A DNA stretch of 44,762 bases from Chara braunii (lineage: Eukaryota > Streptophyta > Charophyceae > Charales > Characeae), in the NCBI GenBank assembly GCA_003427395.1, contig BFEA01000570.1, forward strand, positions 255,016 through 299,777. Direction: 5' to 3'. The position numbers and the translations under genes are program-made. Below the pieces are notes generated by a model. The model worked only from the letters and a program-made list of their open reading frames with translations, was not told the DNA's origin and searched no databases. Positions 10,376 to 19,015 of the stretch are shown here, piece after piece. Position 1 is the stretch's first letter. Each line of letters begins with the position of its first letter.

Positions 10376-11387
10376 TGTCAAATACCTGGCACTGGCACTG
10401 GCAGCAGGACAGATAATCGCAGCCCTGATACTTTCTAAATAAATCTCTCTCCAATTGTTGTCACATTCTCGTCCAGCACATTCGAAGGAAACTGAACAGA
10501 CCCAGGGGGAGTGACATCAGGATCTTATGTTCAGGTACTCAGGACTTTGGGACTTTGGGCCCAGTCATCGGTTTCAAAGTTTTTTGCAGGCAATTCCGAA
10601 CTGTTACATTTTTATAGTTCCTGATTATACATACGATTCTTTGTATAAGTTTTCAATATACATTATACTATGAAGCACAAATTTGTGGTTCACCCGAACA
10701 GTGCTGGTCAGCCATTTGCAGATCCCCCATGTGGTCTACACCTCGTGGGGTCAACTGCAATCCGGGCAGATCATGTTCCAATCCCTCAACGTTTAGGGCT
10801 GCATCCTGAGCAGGGACTGTCCCTGGAGTCGGGAGGGTATCTTGGGCAGGGACCACATCGTGCTGTACAGGTGAGTCCTGAATATCTAACCCCGCAAGGT
10901 ATAAAACATGGTGCCCTGGCTGCCTCCAGCTGCCTGCAGGAGGCATAGGAGCGGATATTGACGTTTGAAACAAAGGAATCACAACAACCTATGGAGGAGG
11001 CACAGAGAGAATTGGGGCAGACAAAGAAAAGGTTGCTAATCCCCAAACAACTGACGATGCCGTGGATGTCGTTGCCGATACACAACAAGAGGAGTAGTGG
11101 TGTTGCAAATAGAAGATGAACTTGTCCCTGGCAACGAAGGTGGAACAATGGGAACAATGGAAACTGGAAAGTCTGCTCGCAAGCGAGACCGTGGAGGAGA
11201 TGAGGGTGGTGAGGAGGAACGTAGCCGTCTGCGGTCAAGCACAGAAACAGATGAGAGGGGAGTGGATTGGGCAAGATTTCGGAATAAAGGACGTGAGTAT
11301 TGAAGAGAGTACGATGTTTTTTGCACTGGAGCTGCAGGAGAGGAAGGTGTAGCAGCAAAAACTACACTAGGGGGATTTACAGTTATG
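10376..11387. other. Non-coding stretch
   Basis: Overlapping ORFs on both strands of about 60-190 codons have no recognisable domain. I see no gene. Confidence 0.45.
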
Positions 11388-11612
11388 GAAACTGTTCTAC
11401 TGAAAACTGCAGCAGTGGAAACCGCAGCAGTAGAAACTACAGCAATGGAAACTGGAGCGATGGAAGCTAGAGCAGTGAAGACTGTAGTGGACACTGGAAT
11501 AATGGAAACCGCAATAGTGGACACTGCAGCAGTGGAAACTGCAGGAGTGGAGACTGCACCAGTGGACACCGGGGCAGTGAAAATTGTAGGAGTGGAGACT
11601 GCAGCAGCTACG
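11388..11612. repeat. 15-bp minisatellite (pentapeptide-like repeat)
   Basis: About 15 degenerate copies of a 15-bp unit of the type GCAGCAGTGGAAACT. Because 15 is a multiple of three, both strands stay open: the plus strand reads (A-A-V-E-T)n and the minus strand (V-S-T-A-A)n. No flanking domain supports translation, so I call it a minisatellite. Confidence 0.8.
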
Positions 11613-11626
11613 TGGCACCCTCGGCT

Positions 11627-11742
11627 GCGGCCGCAGGATCCGAGTCCGCGGCCCGGATCCTAGGCCGCTCGGCCGAGTTTGCGCGCAGGTGGGCGTGCGC
11701 CCTCGAGATCCGAGCGCGCGCGCGGCCTGCGCACGTCGGCGG
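11627..11742. other. Extremely GC-rich segment abutting the gap
   Basis: About 115 bp, mostly G and C with many CpGs, directly left of the N gap. It contains GCGGCCGC, two GGATCC, CCGCGG and CTCGAG sites. Its composition differs sharply from the minisatellite on its left. It could be the edge of a GC-rich island that failed to assemble, or foreign sequence. Confidence 0.6.
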
Positions 11743-12203
11743 NNNNNNNNNNNNNNNNNNNNNNNNNNNNNNNNNNNNNNNNNNNNNNNNNNNNNNNNNN
11801 NNNNNNNNNNNNNNNNNNNNNNNNNNNNNNNNNNNNNNNNNNNNNNNNNNNNNNNNNNNNNNNNNNNNNNNNNNNNNNNNNNNNNNNNNNNNNNNNNNNN
11901 NNNNNNNNNNNNNNNNNNNNNNNNNNNNNNNNNNNNNNNNNNNNNNNNNNNNNNNNNNNNNNNNNNNNNNNNNNNNNNNNNNNNNNNNNNNNNNNNNNNN
12001 NNNNNNNNNNNNNNNNNNNNNNNNNNNNNNNNNNNNNNNNNNNNNNNNNNNNNNNNNNNNNNNNNNNNNNNNNNNNNNNNNNNNNNNNNNNNNNNNNNNN
12101 NNNNNNNNNNNNNNNNNNNNNNNNNNNNNNNNNNNNNNNNNNNNNNNNNNNNNNNNNNNNNNNNNNNNNNNNNNNNNNNNNNNNNNNNNNNNNNNNNNNN
12201 NNN
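11743..12203. other. Assembly gap (461 N)
   Basis: An uninterrupted run of N. Sequence order and distance across it rest on scaffolding only. Confidence 0.99.
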
Positions 12204-12352
12204 GTGAGGGGATTCTGCAGACTGTTGAGGGTTCAGCCTCCTGATGAGTCGGTGAAACTCCGACGAAACAGTTTGTCACAGCCCCTCGTTTGTTGTCCTC
12301 TTCTCCCTCTCTGCCTACGGTTTACCGGGCAGTTCTATTTGACGATATATAC
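12204..12352 (+). repeat. Hammerhead-bearing repeat unit, plus orientation
   Basis: It starts at the gap edge, contains the full hammerhead motif and continues CACAGCCCCTCGTTTGTTG, a CT-rich stretch, GCCTACGG, TTTACCGGGCAGTTCT and then TA-rich DNA. The part from the ribozyme core onward recurs in inverse orientation at 13422-13764. Confidence 0.85.
12217..12276 (+). ncRNA. Type III hammerhead ribozyme motif
   Basis: Self-cleaving RNA motif. The conserved core CUGAUGA lies at 12241-12247 and GAAA at 12265-12268. Stem II is five perfect pairs (GUCGG 12248-12252 with CCGAC 12260-12264) closed by a UGAAACU loop. Stem I is GAGG (12227-12230) with CCUC (12237-12240), loop GUUCAG. Stem III pairs 12217-12225 (GCAGACUGU) with 12268-12276 (ACAGUUUGU), nine pairs including G-U wobbles. 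The cleavage triplet is GUU, so predicted scission follows U12226. Stem III is the open stem, which makes this type III, the class known from plant retrozymes and viroid-like RNAs. Fold and activity are inferred from sequence. Confidence 0.85.
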
Positions 12353-12470
12353 ATACATATACACATATATATACATAGAGATATATACACATATATACAT
12401 ATACACACACACACATATATATATACACATGTATACTTTCACATATATACATAAGGACATATATGTATTA
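12345..12470. repeat. TA/CA-rich microsatellite
   Basis: Interrupted TATA and CACA dinucleotide runs directly after the hammerhead repeat. Confidence 0.85.
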
Positions 12471-12716
12471 ATTTTTTAATTTTTTATTTCCTCGTCAGGG
12501 CTCTTCCATAAGAACCCCCCCCCACACACCACCCCTCCGGACCACTAGCCCTTCCAAAAAGAACCTCTCTCCCTGCCATTCCCTTTCTCCCCCTCCCAAA
12601 AAATGTTGGTCCCCCACTGCTTGGTAGGTAGGTCTGTCGTAGGTCTATAGGTAGCCAGGATTCGATCCGTAGACCTATAGACTAGAAGGCTAGCTGCAGT
12701 CCTTCTAGAAGGTTGG

Positions 12717-12817
12717 CAAGTGGTCAAGTGGTGCAGGCAAGTGGTCAAGTGGTGCAGGCAAGTGGTCAAGTGGTGCGGGCAAGTGGTCAAGTGGTGCAGG
12801 CAAGTGGTCAAGTGGTG
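12717..12817. repeat. 21-bp minisatellite, five copies
   Basis: Unit GCAAGTGGTCAAGTGGTGCAG repeated at a 21-bp period, with one C/A change and a degenerate last copy. Confidence 0.95.
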
Positions 12818-13421
12818 TGACTAAAGCAAGCCCATGTTGGAGATGAGGACAAGTGGCAAGGTCAAATAGTAGGACCCCGGTGCAATTGCACTCCGTCGTA
12901 GGGTCGCCGTCATACAGTCAAGGGAGAGTCTAGAAAGTACCAGTCCGGTCCAGCAAGTACCACGGGGGGAACTGTGTGCACCATGGGCCAGGGACACAGG
13001 GCAGGCCAATGCAGCACAGAAGTATAAATCAAGAGGCTGCGTCCATTCATTGATTCATTCCTGCGGATGCCAGGCGGAAGCGCTGCCTTAGCAGCTTGTG
13101 TGAGGCGGTCTGCAGTGCGCCCGAAGACGAAGTGGGCAGAGAAGTGTAGTGTAGCGATAGGGTAGAGGCAGCTAGCGCTGCCATAGCTGTAGCATAGTGT
13201 GTGTGTGTGTGTGTTGTGTATGATACTGAGTGTTGCGTGTGGGACATTCAGGGTGATCCAGAGTGCGAACAGTGAGTTGTGTGGGCGCCCAGTCGCCATA
13301 GCCAGTTGAAGAGAATTCATATCTGGTTACGATATCTTGAGTACTGTGTGGGCGCATGTCGCCAGTTGCTGTACCGATGTTTGCAGGCATGACAAAGTGA
13401 CAAGAAGATGAGTTTGATTAT

Positions 13422-13764
13422 CGTCACAAACAGAACTGCCCGGTAAAACCGTAGGCAGAGAGAGAGAAGAGGACAACAAACGAGGGGCTGTGACAAACTG
13501 TTTCGTCGGAGTTTCACCGACTCATCAGGATATATATAGTCACAAATAGAACTGCCCGGTAAACCGTAGGCAGAGAGAGAGAAGAGGACAACAAACGAGG
13601 GGCTATGACAAACTGTTTCGTCGGAGTTTATATATATATATCGTCACAAAGAGAACTGCCCGGTAAAACCGTAGGCAGAGAGAGAGAAGAGGACAACAAA
13701 CGAGGGGCTCTGACAAACTGTTTCGTCGGAGTTTATATAATCTCCAAACAGAACTCCCCAGTAA
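13422..13764 (-). repeat. Three tandem, incomplete hammerhead-repeat units
   Basis: Three copies of a ~91-107 bp unit (13423-13530, 13539-13629, 13643-13734) plus a degenerate fourth start at 13745, separated by TATATA runs. On the minus strand each reads CTCCGACGAAACAGTTTGTC, then GCCCCTCGTTTG, a CT-rich part and CGGGCAGTTCT. Only the unit nearest 13530 keeps the CUGAUGA half, as TCCTGATGAGTCGG. None keeps the upstream strand of stems I and III, so I predict no complete ribozyme here. Confidence 0.85.
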
Positions 13765-13952
13765 TGTGTGTGTGTGTGTGTGTGTGCGTGCAAGGAACCA
13801 GCATGTGAGAACACAAAACGTTTGAGAGATGCAAAAGCTGAGAGCTCATTGAAGACCAAAATACACGAGCAAACAGACTTGAATGAAAGACTGAATGGCA
13901 AAACCAGCCCGCCTCTTGATAAAGAAAGCCCTCTTTGCGCCTCCTCCCAGTC

Positions 13953-14114
13953 GGTACTATTCACCGGAAACAGAAGGGATTAGCTTTGCCCTTATACGCC
14001 TACTGCGGTTGGTCATCACCTAAGAAGAGGGCAACGCTGGAACACTGTGTTCTGGACTGCCCTATGGTCGCCCAAATGTGGACATCGTGGGACACAGCTT
14101 GGCACACCGCCTAA
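13953..14114 (+). pseudogene. LINE reverse transcriptase C-terminal fragment
   Basis: Read in the frame of 13980 this gives ...LALPLYAYCGWSSPKK and then RATLEHCVLDCPMVAQMW, ending at TAA 14112-14114. The pattern C-x(n)-LEHC-x3-DCP-x5-W is the zinc-binding region that ends the reverse transcriptase of many non-LTR retrotransposons (zf-RVT type). The rest of the element is missing. A poly-T run starts about 40 bp downstream but belongs to the inverse-oriented U2 fragment. Confidence 0.65.
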
Positions 14115-14156
14115 TGGCATCTCCCTTACCCTGGGATGCAAGAACCTTCCTCCTTG

Positions 14157-14236
14157 TTTTTTTTTTTTTTTTTTTTTTTTTTTTGGGAGGGGTTCCGATG
14201 GACCACAGAACAGATATTAAACTGATGAGAACAGAT
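14157..14236 (-). pseudogene. U2 snRNA stem-loop II fragment with poly(A)
   Basis: On the minus strand, 14236 down to about 14195 reads ATCTGTTCTCATCAGTTT, AATATCTG, then TGTGGTCCATCGG. This closely follows the stem IIa/IIb region of plant U2 snRNA. It is followed by 28 A residues (poly-T at 14157-14184 on the plus strand), the mark of LINE-mediated retrotransposition. The 5' U2 region (branch-point pairing) is absent. It is a truncated retropseudogene or part of a U2-derived SINE. Confidence 0.75.
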
Positions 14237-14247
14237 CATACATGCGG

Positions 14248-14336
14248 TGCATCACATGCGCGCAAGTTGAGCACGTGCGCCACAATCAACTTGCGCTGCA
14301 TAGCGCACGCGCACACGTGCGCACAGATGTGATGCA
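14248..14336. repeat. Nested inverted repeats next to the U2 fragment
   Basis: The outer arms TGCATCACAT (14248-14257) and ATGTGATGCA (14327-14336) are perfect complements. Inside, GCGCAAGTTGA (14260-14270) pairs with TCAACTTGCGC (14286-14296). The loops are rich in CACGTGCGC. Confidence 0.85.
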
Positions 14337-14409
14337 GCACAATTACAAAAAAAATAATAAAAAAAAAAAATCAAAAGGACAGGCTGTGGTAACCGAAAGT
14401 GTCCCTCTT

Positions 14410-14830
14410 CCAGCAGCCTAACTCAGTTCGTAAGGCTCGCAAGTGGCATTTAGGAGGTCGTGGGTTCAATCCCCATTGGCCTCATGTACCTTCCTGGGCA
14501 TGATTGACACCCGCCACCTAGAGATAGACCACTGGATCCTCCGATCGGCATTGAGCAGAGTCTGCTGATGTTCGTAGGGGAGGGGACCACCACCTGAGGG
14601 GAGGCACAGGGATTGGTCCTGTTGGCATGGTCCCTGATGCTACCGGCTGTCCCCTAGTCGGTATCCCCCACCTGCAGGTCGGGAACAGGCCCTGCATGTT
14701 CTCTTGTGAACACGGTTCTGGCTGCTACGGGGTTCCCCGTATGCCTACAATTAGTAGTAGTCATAGGTAGGTAGTGTGAGGTGAAATTGAGAGAAGAACA
14801 TAGCTTTTCAAAAAAAAAAAAAAAAAAAAA
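14410..14830 (+). mobile_element. tRNA-derived SINE with poly(A) tail
   Basis: The head carries TAACTCAGTTCG (14419-14430, A-box-like) and GGTTCAATCCC (14463-14473, B box). A body of about 330 bp follows, ending in a 21-base A run at 14810-14830. The body differs from the SINE at 888-1115, so this is a second family. The 5' border is approximate. Confidence 0.75.
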
Positions 14831-14934
14831 GAATGTGTGCCACTGTGCCTCCCTTTTAAAAATTGTAAGTGCAGTGTGCACAGGAAAAATAATTTGGTGC
14901 CACATGGTACTCATTGGATTGTCTCTTTTCCAAA

Positions 14935-15072
14935 GGGTCCCACACGTGGAAGGACGTTCATCGAACTGCTGAAAAATCACGAGCAGGTCAGCAATATATT
15001 CTGGGTCCCACATGTGGAAGGACGTTCATCGAACTGCTGAAAAATCACAAAGCAGGGTCCGTAATATATTCT
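14935..15072 (+). repeat. 68-bp tandem duplication
   Basis: Two near-identical units begin GGGTCCCACA at 14935 and 15003 and contain GGAAGGACGTTCATCGAACT; both end in AATATATTCT. Confidence 0.95.
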
Positions 15073-15482
15073 GGAGTCGGATTCAGGTGTGTTCCAAGAG
15101 TTATGGGTTTACGAACAAATATTACAGTAGCTGTCTCGTTTTGGGGGTTTTCCTTTTCTTACGTGCAGTGGACCTAAGAGCCTCGCTCCACTCATCAGCA
15201 CTTGCACAAAAGAAAACATATGGCTTGTATGGTTCCAGTTTCTAGGAGAAGATTCGTTCTAGTTTTGCACATACAGTGAGTAGTGGAGTGAAGCCCTGAA
15301 AATCACATGCCAAGTTAGTAAGTCAGTAACCCATAACTGCTGAAACACGGACCTGAATTCGAAGCTATTCCTACAAGCCCAGCGACTATTCTTCTCCCGC
15401 TGACGAGATCCTTATTAAGTTGGCAGGGAACTTTTGAAGTGTGGGCAGGGGCTTTCTGAATAATGTGAAAGGGGCCAAAGGG

Positions 15483-15483
<1 letters not shown>
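15073..15483. other. Non-coding stretch
   Basis: No gene or RNA recognised. Confidence 0.5.

Positions 15484-15528
<45 letters not shown>
15484..15528. repeat. (CT)n microsatellite
   Basis: About 22 CT units immediately before the U2-derived element. Confidence 0.95.
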
Positions 15529-15530
<2 letters not shown>

Positions 15531-15544
15531 GCGTGTATCCACAC

Positions 15545-15663
15545 TTTTTTTTTTTTTTCATTTTTTGGTGCATCTGCGATCAGCGCACCGTGCAGCAGAC
15601 CTCACGTAAGCGCCATGGAACAGATACTACAGTTGATCTCAGCCAAAAGGCCGAGAAAGGTAT
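15545..15663 (-). pseudogene. U2 snRNA 5'-domain-derived element with A-rich tail
   Basis: From 15663 downward the minus strand reads ATACCTTTCTCGGCCTTTTG then GCTGAGATCAACTGTAGTAT and CTGTTCC. This is the 5' end of plant U2 snRNA with about two changes, including the GUAGUA branch-point-pairing sequence. Stem-loop II is missing; instead about 50 bp follow, ending in a GGTGC...GCACC hairpin and an A-rich tail (T runs at 15546-15566 on the plus strand). I see no plant snRNA upstream element. It looks like an internally deleted retropseudogene or a U2-headed SINE. Confidence 0.75.
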
Positions 15664-16034
15664 CCTTCCTCCTGGGTTTCACGCGGGATGACTGCAAAGA
15701 AAAAGGACGGTTTCAGGGCATACCTGTTTAAATACACACAAGACAGGCTAATATGCTGATGTTACCATGGAGGGCAAGATGCTCATTCGAAAGGAAACAA
15801 CATCAAGTCAGATTTATACAAGCAAAGACAGTGCTACTGGACACAATCACATCTAAAACATAGGAAGCTCGGCAGGCCTTACAACAGGATTTGAGAAATA
15901 AGACAGACCAGTCAACAGGACTAACCTAATACAAACCGTTTGTACAATCTGGATTGACCCAGGACAAACAAATGTGCGAACTGGATCAACAGATTCACCA
16001 CACTAACCTCAAATGGAAACCATACAGAAGTATG

Positions 16035-16101
<67 letters not shown>

Positions 16102-17385
16102 TTAGTTGTGTGAGCTATACCATGTGACTGCCTACTAGCGCTCGGTCTCTCTATCCCCTCTCCTCTCGGGAGATGCCGCTGAAGAGTCTGATCACACAAA
16201 TGCTCCCCCATCGAACACCAGGTACGTATCCAGCTGTTCGCACACCCTCCCCTCCCAAGGACCTGGCCTTCTCCCCCATCATCCTTCCCTTCACTGCATT
16301 GTGCCCCCTTGCCCCTCCTTTGGCTTGCACACATTCGAGCTGTGCACTACCGATAGCGATGCTGCTTCTGGTGCTGGCTACTTTCCTTGCCGCTGCTGCA
16401 CTGCCAGCGCTCATGCCTCCTAATGCCCACTGCCCACTGCCTAATATATTCGCTGCACCAGTCTGCCTCCTTGGGATCTACTAGCCTAGGTCTCTAACTC
16501 CAGGCTGGTAGGGACTGCCTCCAGCCCAGCCCTTACCAGATCAGGTAGTGTGATCACATGCAAAACCACAGGCAACTACCCGATGCAGCCTGACAGAGGC
16601 CCACCCACATATTTGCAGCCACGACCTTCATTCACGCCATGGTCTGATGTCTGTTATTTACAGCAGTTCTGATTTATATGTTGTTGTTCCCATCTGTTCA
16701 CCTCACATTGAATGAACTCCAAAGCTCACTGCCAGATCAATGTATTATAATTCAGGTCTGTCTCGTCTCTGATTACTAACTAATACGCTCGAGCCACTGG
16801 CACTGGTTGCCAGCTCCGCCACTCCTCACAAATATAGAATGGACCAACCAATGCAGATGATCAAAACAATGGTGAAGCTTCCAACTCCAAGAGAAGACTA
16901 CTCTGCATTAGGAAATAGTTGTGAAACATCACCAGGGTAGTTAATCTCCATACAACACAGTGACTATTGTACACATTAAAAGAACTCTAAGAAAACGAAG
17001 ACCCAACTCTGCGAGGTCACCCTCCCATGCTGGGTCACTACTCAACCCCTGAGACCATAACTTCCTGCCCTAGACAAAAAAACAAAAGAGTGTAAATATA
17101 ATCATCCACAACTTCTGGATCTCCTGGGCTACCGCACCCAGATGCCTGGAGGCCCCGCCAGCCACAATGAAAAGAAAGCAGGCCCACGCCATAGCAATGA
17201 AAAGAAAGCAGGCCCACGCCATAGCCCGGTTGCGGATCGGATGCCATTGGTAAAAACCACCTTGAATGAAGTAGAGGTGGATTAACACGCCACCACAGAA
17301 AGATTTATGAGAAACCATTCACAAGACTTCCACTTTTTTCAGTGCCCTTCTTGTCTTACGATTCTCCCCTCCTCATCCATGGTAT
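15664..17385. other. Non-coding stretch with (CA)n and a 30-bp duplication
   Basis: A (CA)n microsatellite occupies about 16037-16097. A 30-bp unit (AATGAAAAGAAAGCAGGCCC...) is duplicated at 17166-17225. The 103-codon ORF at 16173-16484 has no recognisable domain and I do not call it. Confidence 0.6.
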
Positions 17386-18273
17386 CTATTCTCCAAGGAC
17401 CGGATAGCTGTCGGGGACGGCGATCTCATACACTTCCACTGGCTCTACCATAGTGGGATATTGGTGGTGATGCTGAGGGTATTGGGGTTGCTGCTGAGGG
17501 TACAGGGAGTGCTGTAGAGGGTAATATTGCAAATTGTATTGTGGGGGAGGATACTGTGAGGAAGCACACTGTGAGAGGGAATTTTGCAGCCCAGGAGCTT
17601 GCAGGGGAGGATAGTGCTGCAGGGGGTTCTCTGCTGGGAATTCGGCGAAAGTGCCAGGCACGGAACTGCTGCGGGCTAGGGGGCACCAAGACATTGGGGG
17701 GTCGTGTAGGACTGCAGGCGCACCTGTGGGACCCCAATGTGTTTGGGGAGGTGCCGACATCATTGCTGCAGGCGCACGTGTGCGACTCGAAAGTGACGTT
17801 GGGAAATTGGGAGGAGGGAAGGGGGAATCGTGGAGTGACAATGACGATGTTACGGTATGCAGAGGAGAATGAGGTTGCTTATTCGGCTTGAAGGAAGTGA
17901 CTATCTTCAGGCTACCCGCTTCTTGGCTGCCCTTGGAAAGCTGCACATGGACATCTTGGTTCCCGTAGGTGAAAGTCCGCTCCAAAGACAGTTCACCGCT
18001 CCCTAGCAGTGTGTCATCTGAGAACATATTAGACTGAAAACAATTGACTTCTATCTTTGATCCACTCCCTGCTATACTTCTTGAGAACTCAAACTCTTCC
18101 ACCCAGAGGACATAATTAGCACCTTCTACCCATCGGGCCTTTTTCTTCGTCGTGACGTGCTGTTCTTCCCCCCACTTAAGCTGGATGTATAATTCCGGTG
18201 AGACAAGCATCGACCATCCCTTAAGTCCCTCTCCATGTACCACCTTCACTCGGAACGTCTCAGAGACTGCCAT
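17386..18273 (-). CDS. C2-domain protein with Pro/Gln/Tyr-rich tail
   Basis: Single-exon ORF of 295 aa from ATG (18273) to TAG (17386). Residues about 6-130 form a C2 domain: VKVVHGEGLKGW, then PELYIQLKW, WVEEFEF, IEVNCFQ and LLGSGELSL fit the eight-strand pattern of small plant C2 proteins (SRC2-like, elicitor-responsive). Such domains bind membranes, often with calcium. Here the first loop (GLKGWSMLVSPELYI) lacks the usual Asp pair (D...G.SDPY), so calcium binding by that loop is doubtful. Residues about 131-295 are low-complexity, rich in Pro, Gln and Tyr (QYPPPQYNLQYY, YPQQQPQYPQHHHQYP), probably disordered, as in SRC2-type tails. No signal peptide or membrane segment is seen. A TATATA lies only about 15 bp upstream of the ATG. 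Partners are unknown. Confidence 0.8.
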   Translation of the reverse strand: MAVSETFRVKVVHGEGLKGWSMLVSPELYIQLKWGEEQHVTTKKKARWVEGANYVLWVEEFEFSRSIAGSGSKIEVNCFQSNMFSDDTLLGSGELSLERTFTYGNQDVHVQLSKGSQEAGSLKIVTSFKPNKQPHSPLHTVTSSLSLHDSPFPPPNFPTSLSSRTRAPAAMMSAPPQTHWGPTGAPAVLHDPPMSWCPLARSSSVPGTFAEFPAENPLQHYPPLQAPGLQNSLSQCASSQYPPPQYNLQYYPLQHSLYPQQQPQYPQHHHQYPTMVEPVEVYEIAVPDSYPVLGE

Positions 18274-18674
18274 CTGCGCTATATATTACACAGAGAGAAA
18301 CGATGAAGTACAAACTCCTCTGCGAGGAGTTGCACGCACACGCACCAGTACTCCCACAACGACAAAAGTTTTTAATCAAAGTATATAGCTGGTCAAGCCC
18401 ACTGCAACCGGTGCTCTGCAGAATTTCCAGGACGTCTTGTATATATTGTGCCGTGCTCCTCAGGAGAATCTTCTCGCTGCTTCGTAATCAGCGCTTCTGC
18501 ACACTGTTCTCTCTGCTCTGCAGTCTCCTCACACACATAACCTGCTAGTCACACAAACACAACAGTCGTCAGTATCTTAACAGTTTATTTTGCATACATG
18601 ACACACAGAGAATGGGGAGGAAATAAAGGGAAAAACACGCAGAGAGGCACAGAGATTCGCATGCGCTCGCAACG
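18274..18674. promoter_or_regulatory. Upstream region of the C2 gene
   Basis: This is the 5' flank of the minus-strand C2 gene and presumably holds its promoter. TATA-like sequences occur near 18284 and 18437. No other signal is convincing. Confidence 0.3.
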
Positions 18675-18793
<119 letters not shown>

Positions 18794-18977
18794 CACGCGC
18801 GCGCACAGACAACACACACAAAAAAAAAAGAAAAAGAAAAAAAAACGCCCGAGTCACGAAAAGAGTTGGAAAATACACTTCGGGGTGGGGCAAAAAAACA
18901 GTTTCAACTTGCACTTCGGGCAATGTAGACAAGCTAGCTTTCCGGTCAGTAGGATTGCGTGGGGGTGTGTTGTGTTC

Positions 18978-19015
18978 CTGTCTCTTATACACATCTAGAT
19001 GTGTATAAGAGACAG
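18978..19015. other. Nextera mate-pair junction adapter (library artefact)
   Basis: CTGTCTCTTATACACATCT (the 19-bp Tn5 mosaic end) is followed immediately by its exact reverse complement, ending at 19015. This 38-bp palindrome is the circularisation junction of Nextera mate-pair libraries, not genome sequence. The flanks were probably kilobases apart in the original molecule. Confidence 0.98.

Noticed and set aside
11608-12479. ORFs of 170-270 codons spanning the gap
   Set aside because: Most codons are N; openness across the gap means nothing.
12643-12682. Inverted repeat GTCTATAGG / CCTATAGAC
   Set aside because: Only 9 bp with a ~22-bp spacer; no further support.
13423-13530. Second complete hammerhead ribozyme
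   Set aside because: The unit has the CUGAUGA-stem II-GAAA part, but the sequence before it (TATATATC) cannot form stem I, and no stem III partner with a cleavage triplet is present.
15545-15663. Functional U2 snRNA gene
   Set aside because: Stem-loop II and the Sm-site region are missing, there is no recognisable upstream promoter element, and it ends in an A-rich tail.
16173-16484. Secreted or membrane protein gene (103 codons)
   Set aside because: A hydrophobic stretch is present but there is no homology, no codon signal and no gene structure.
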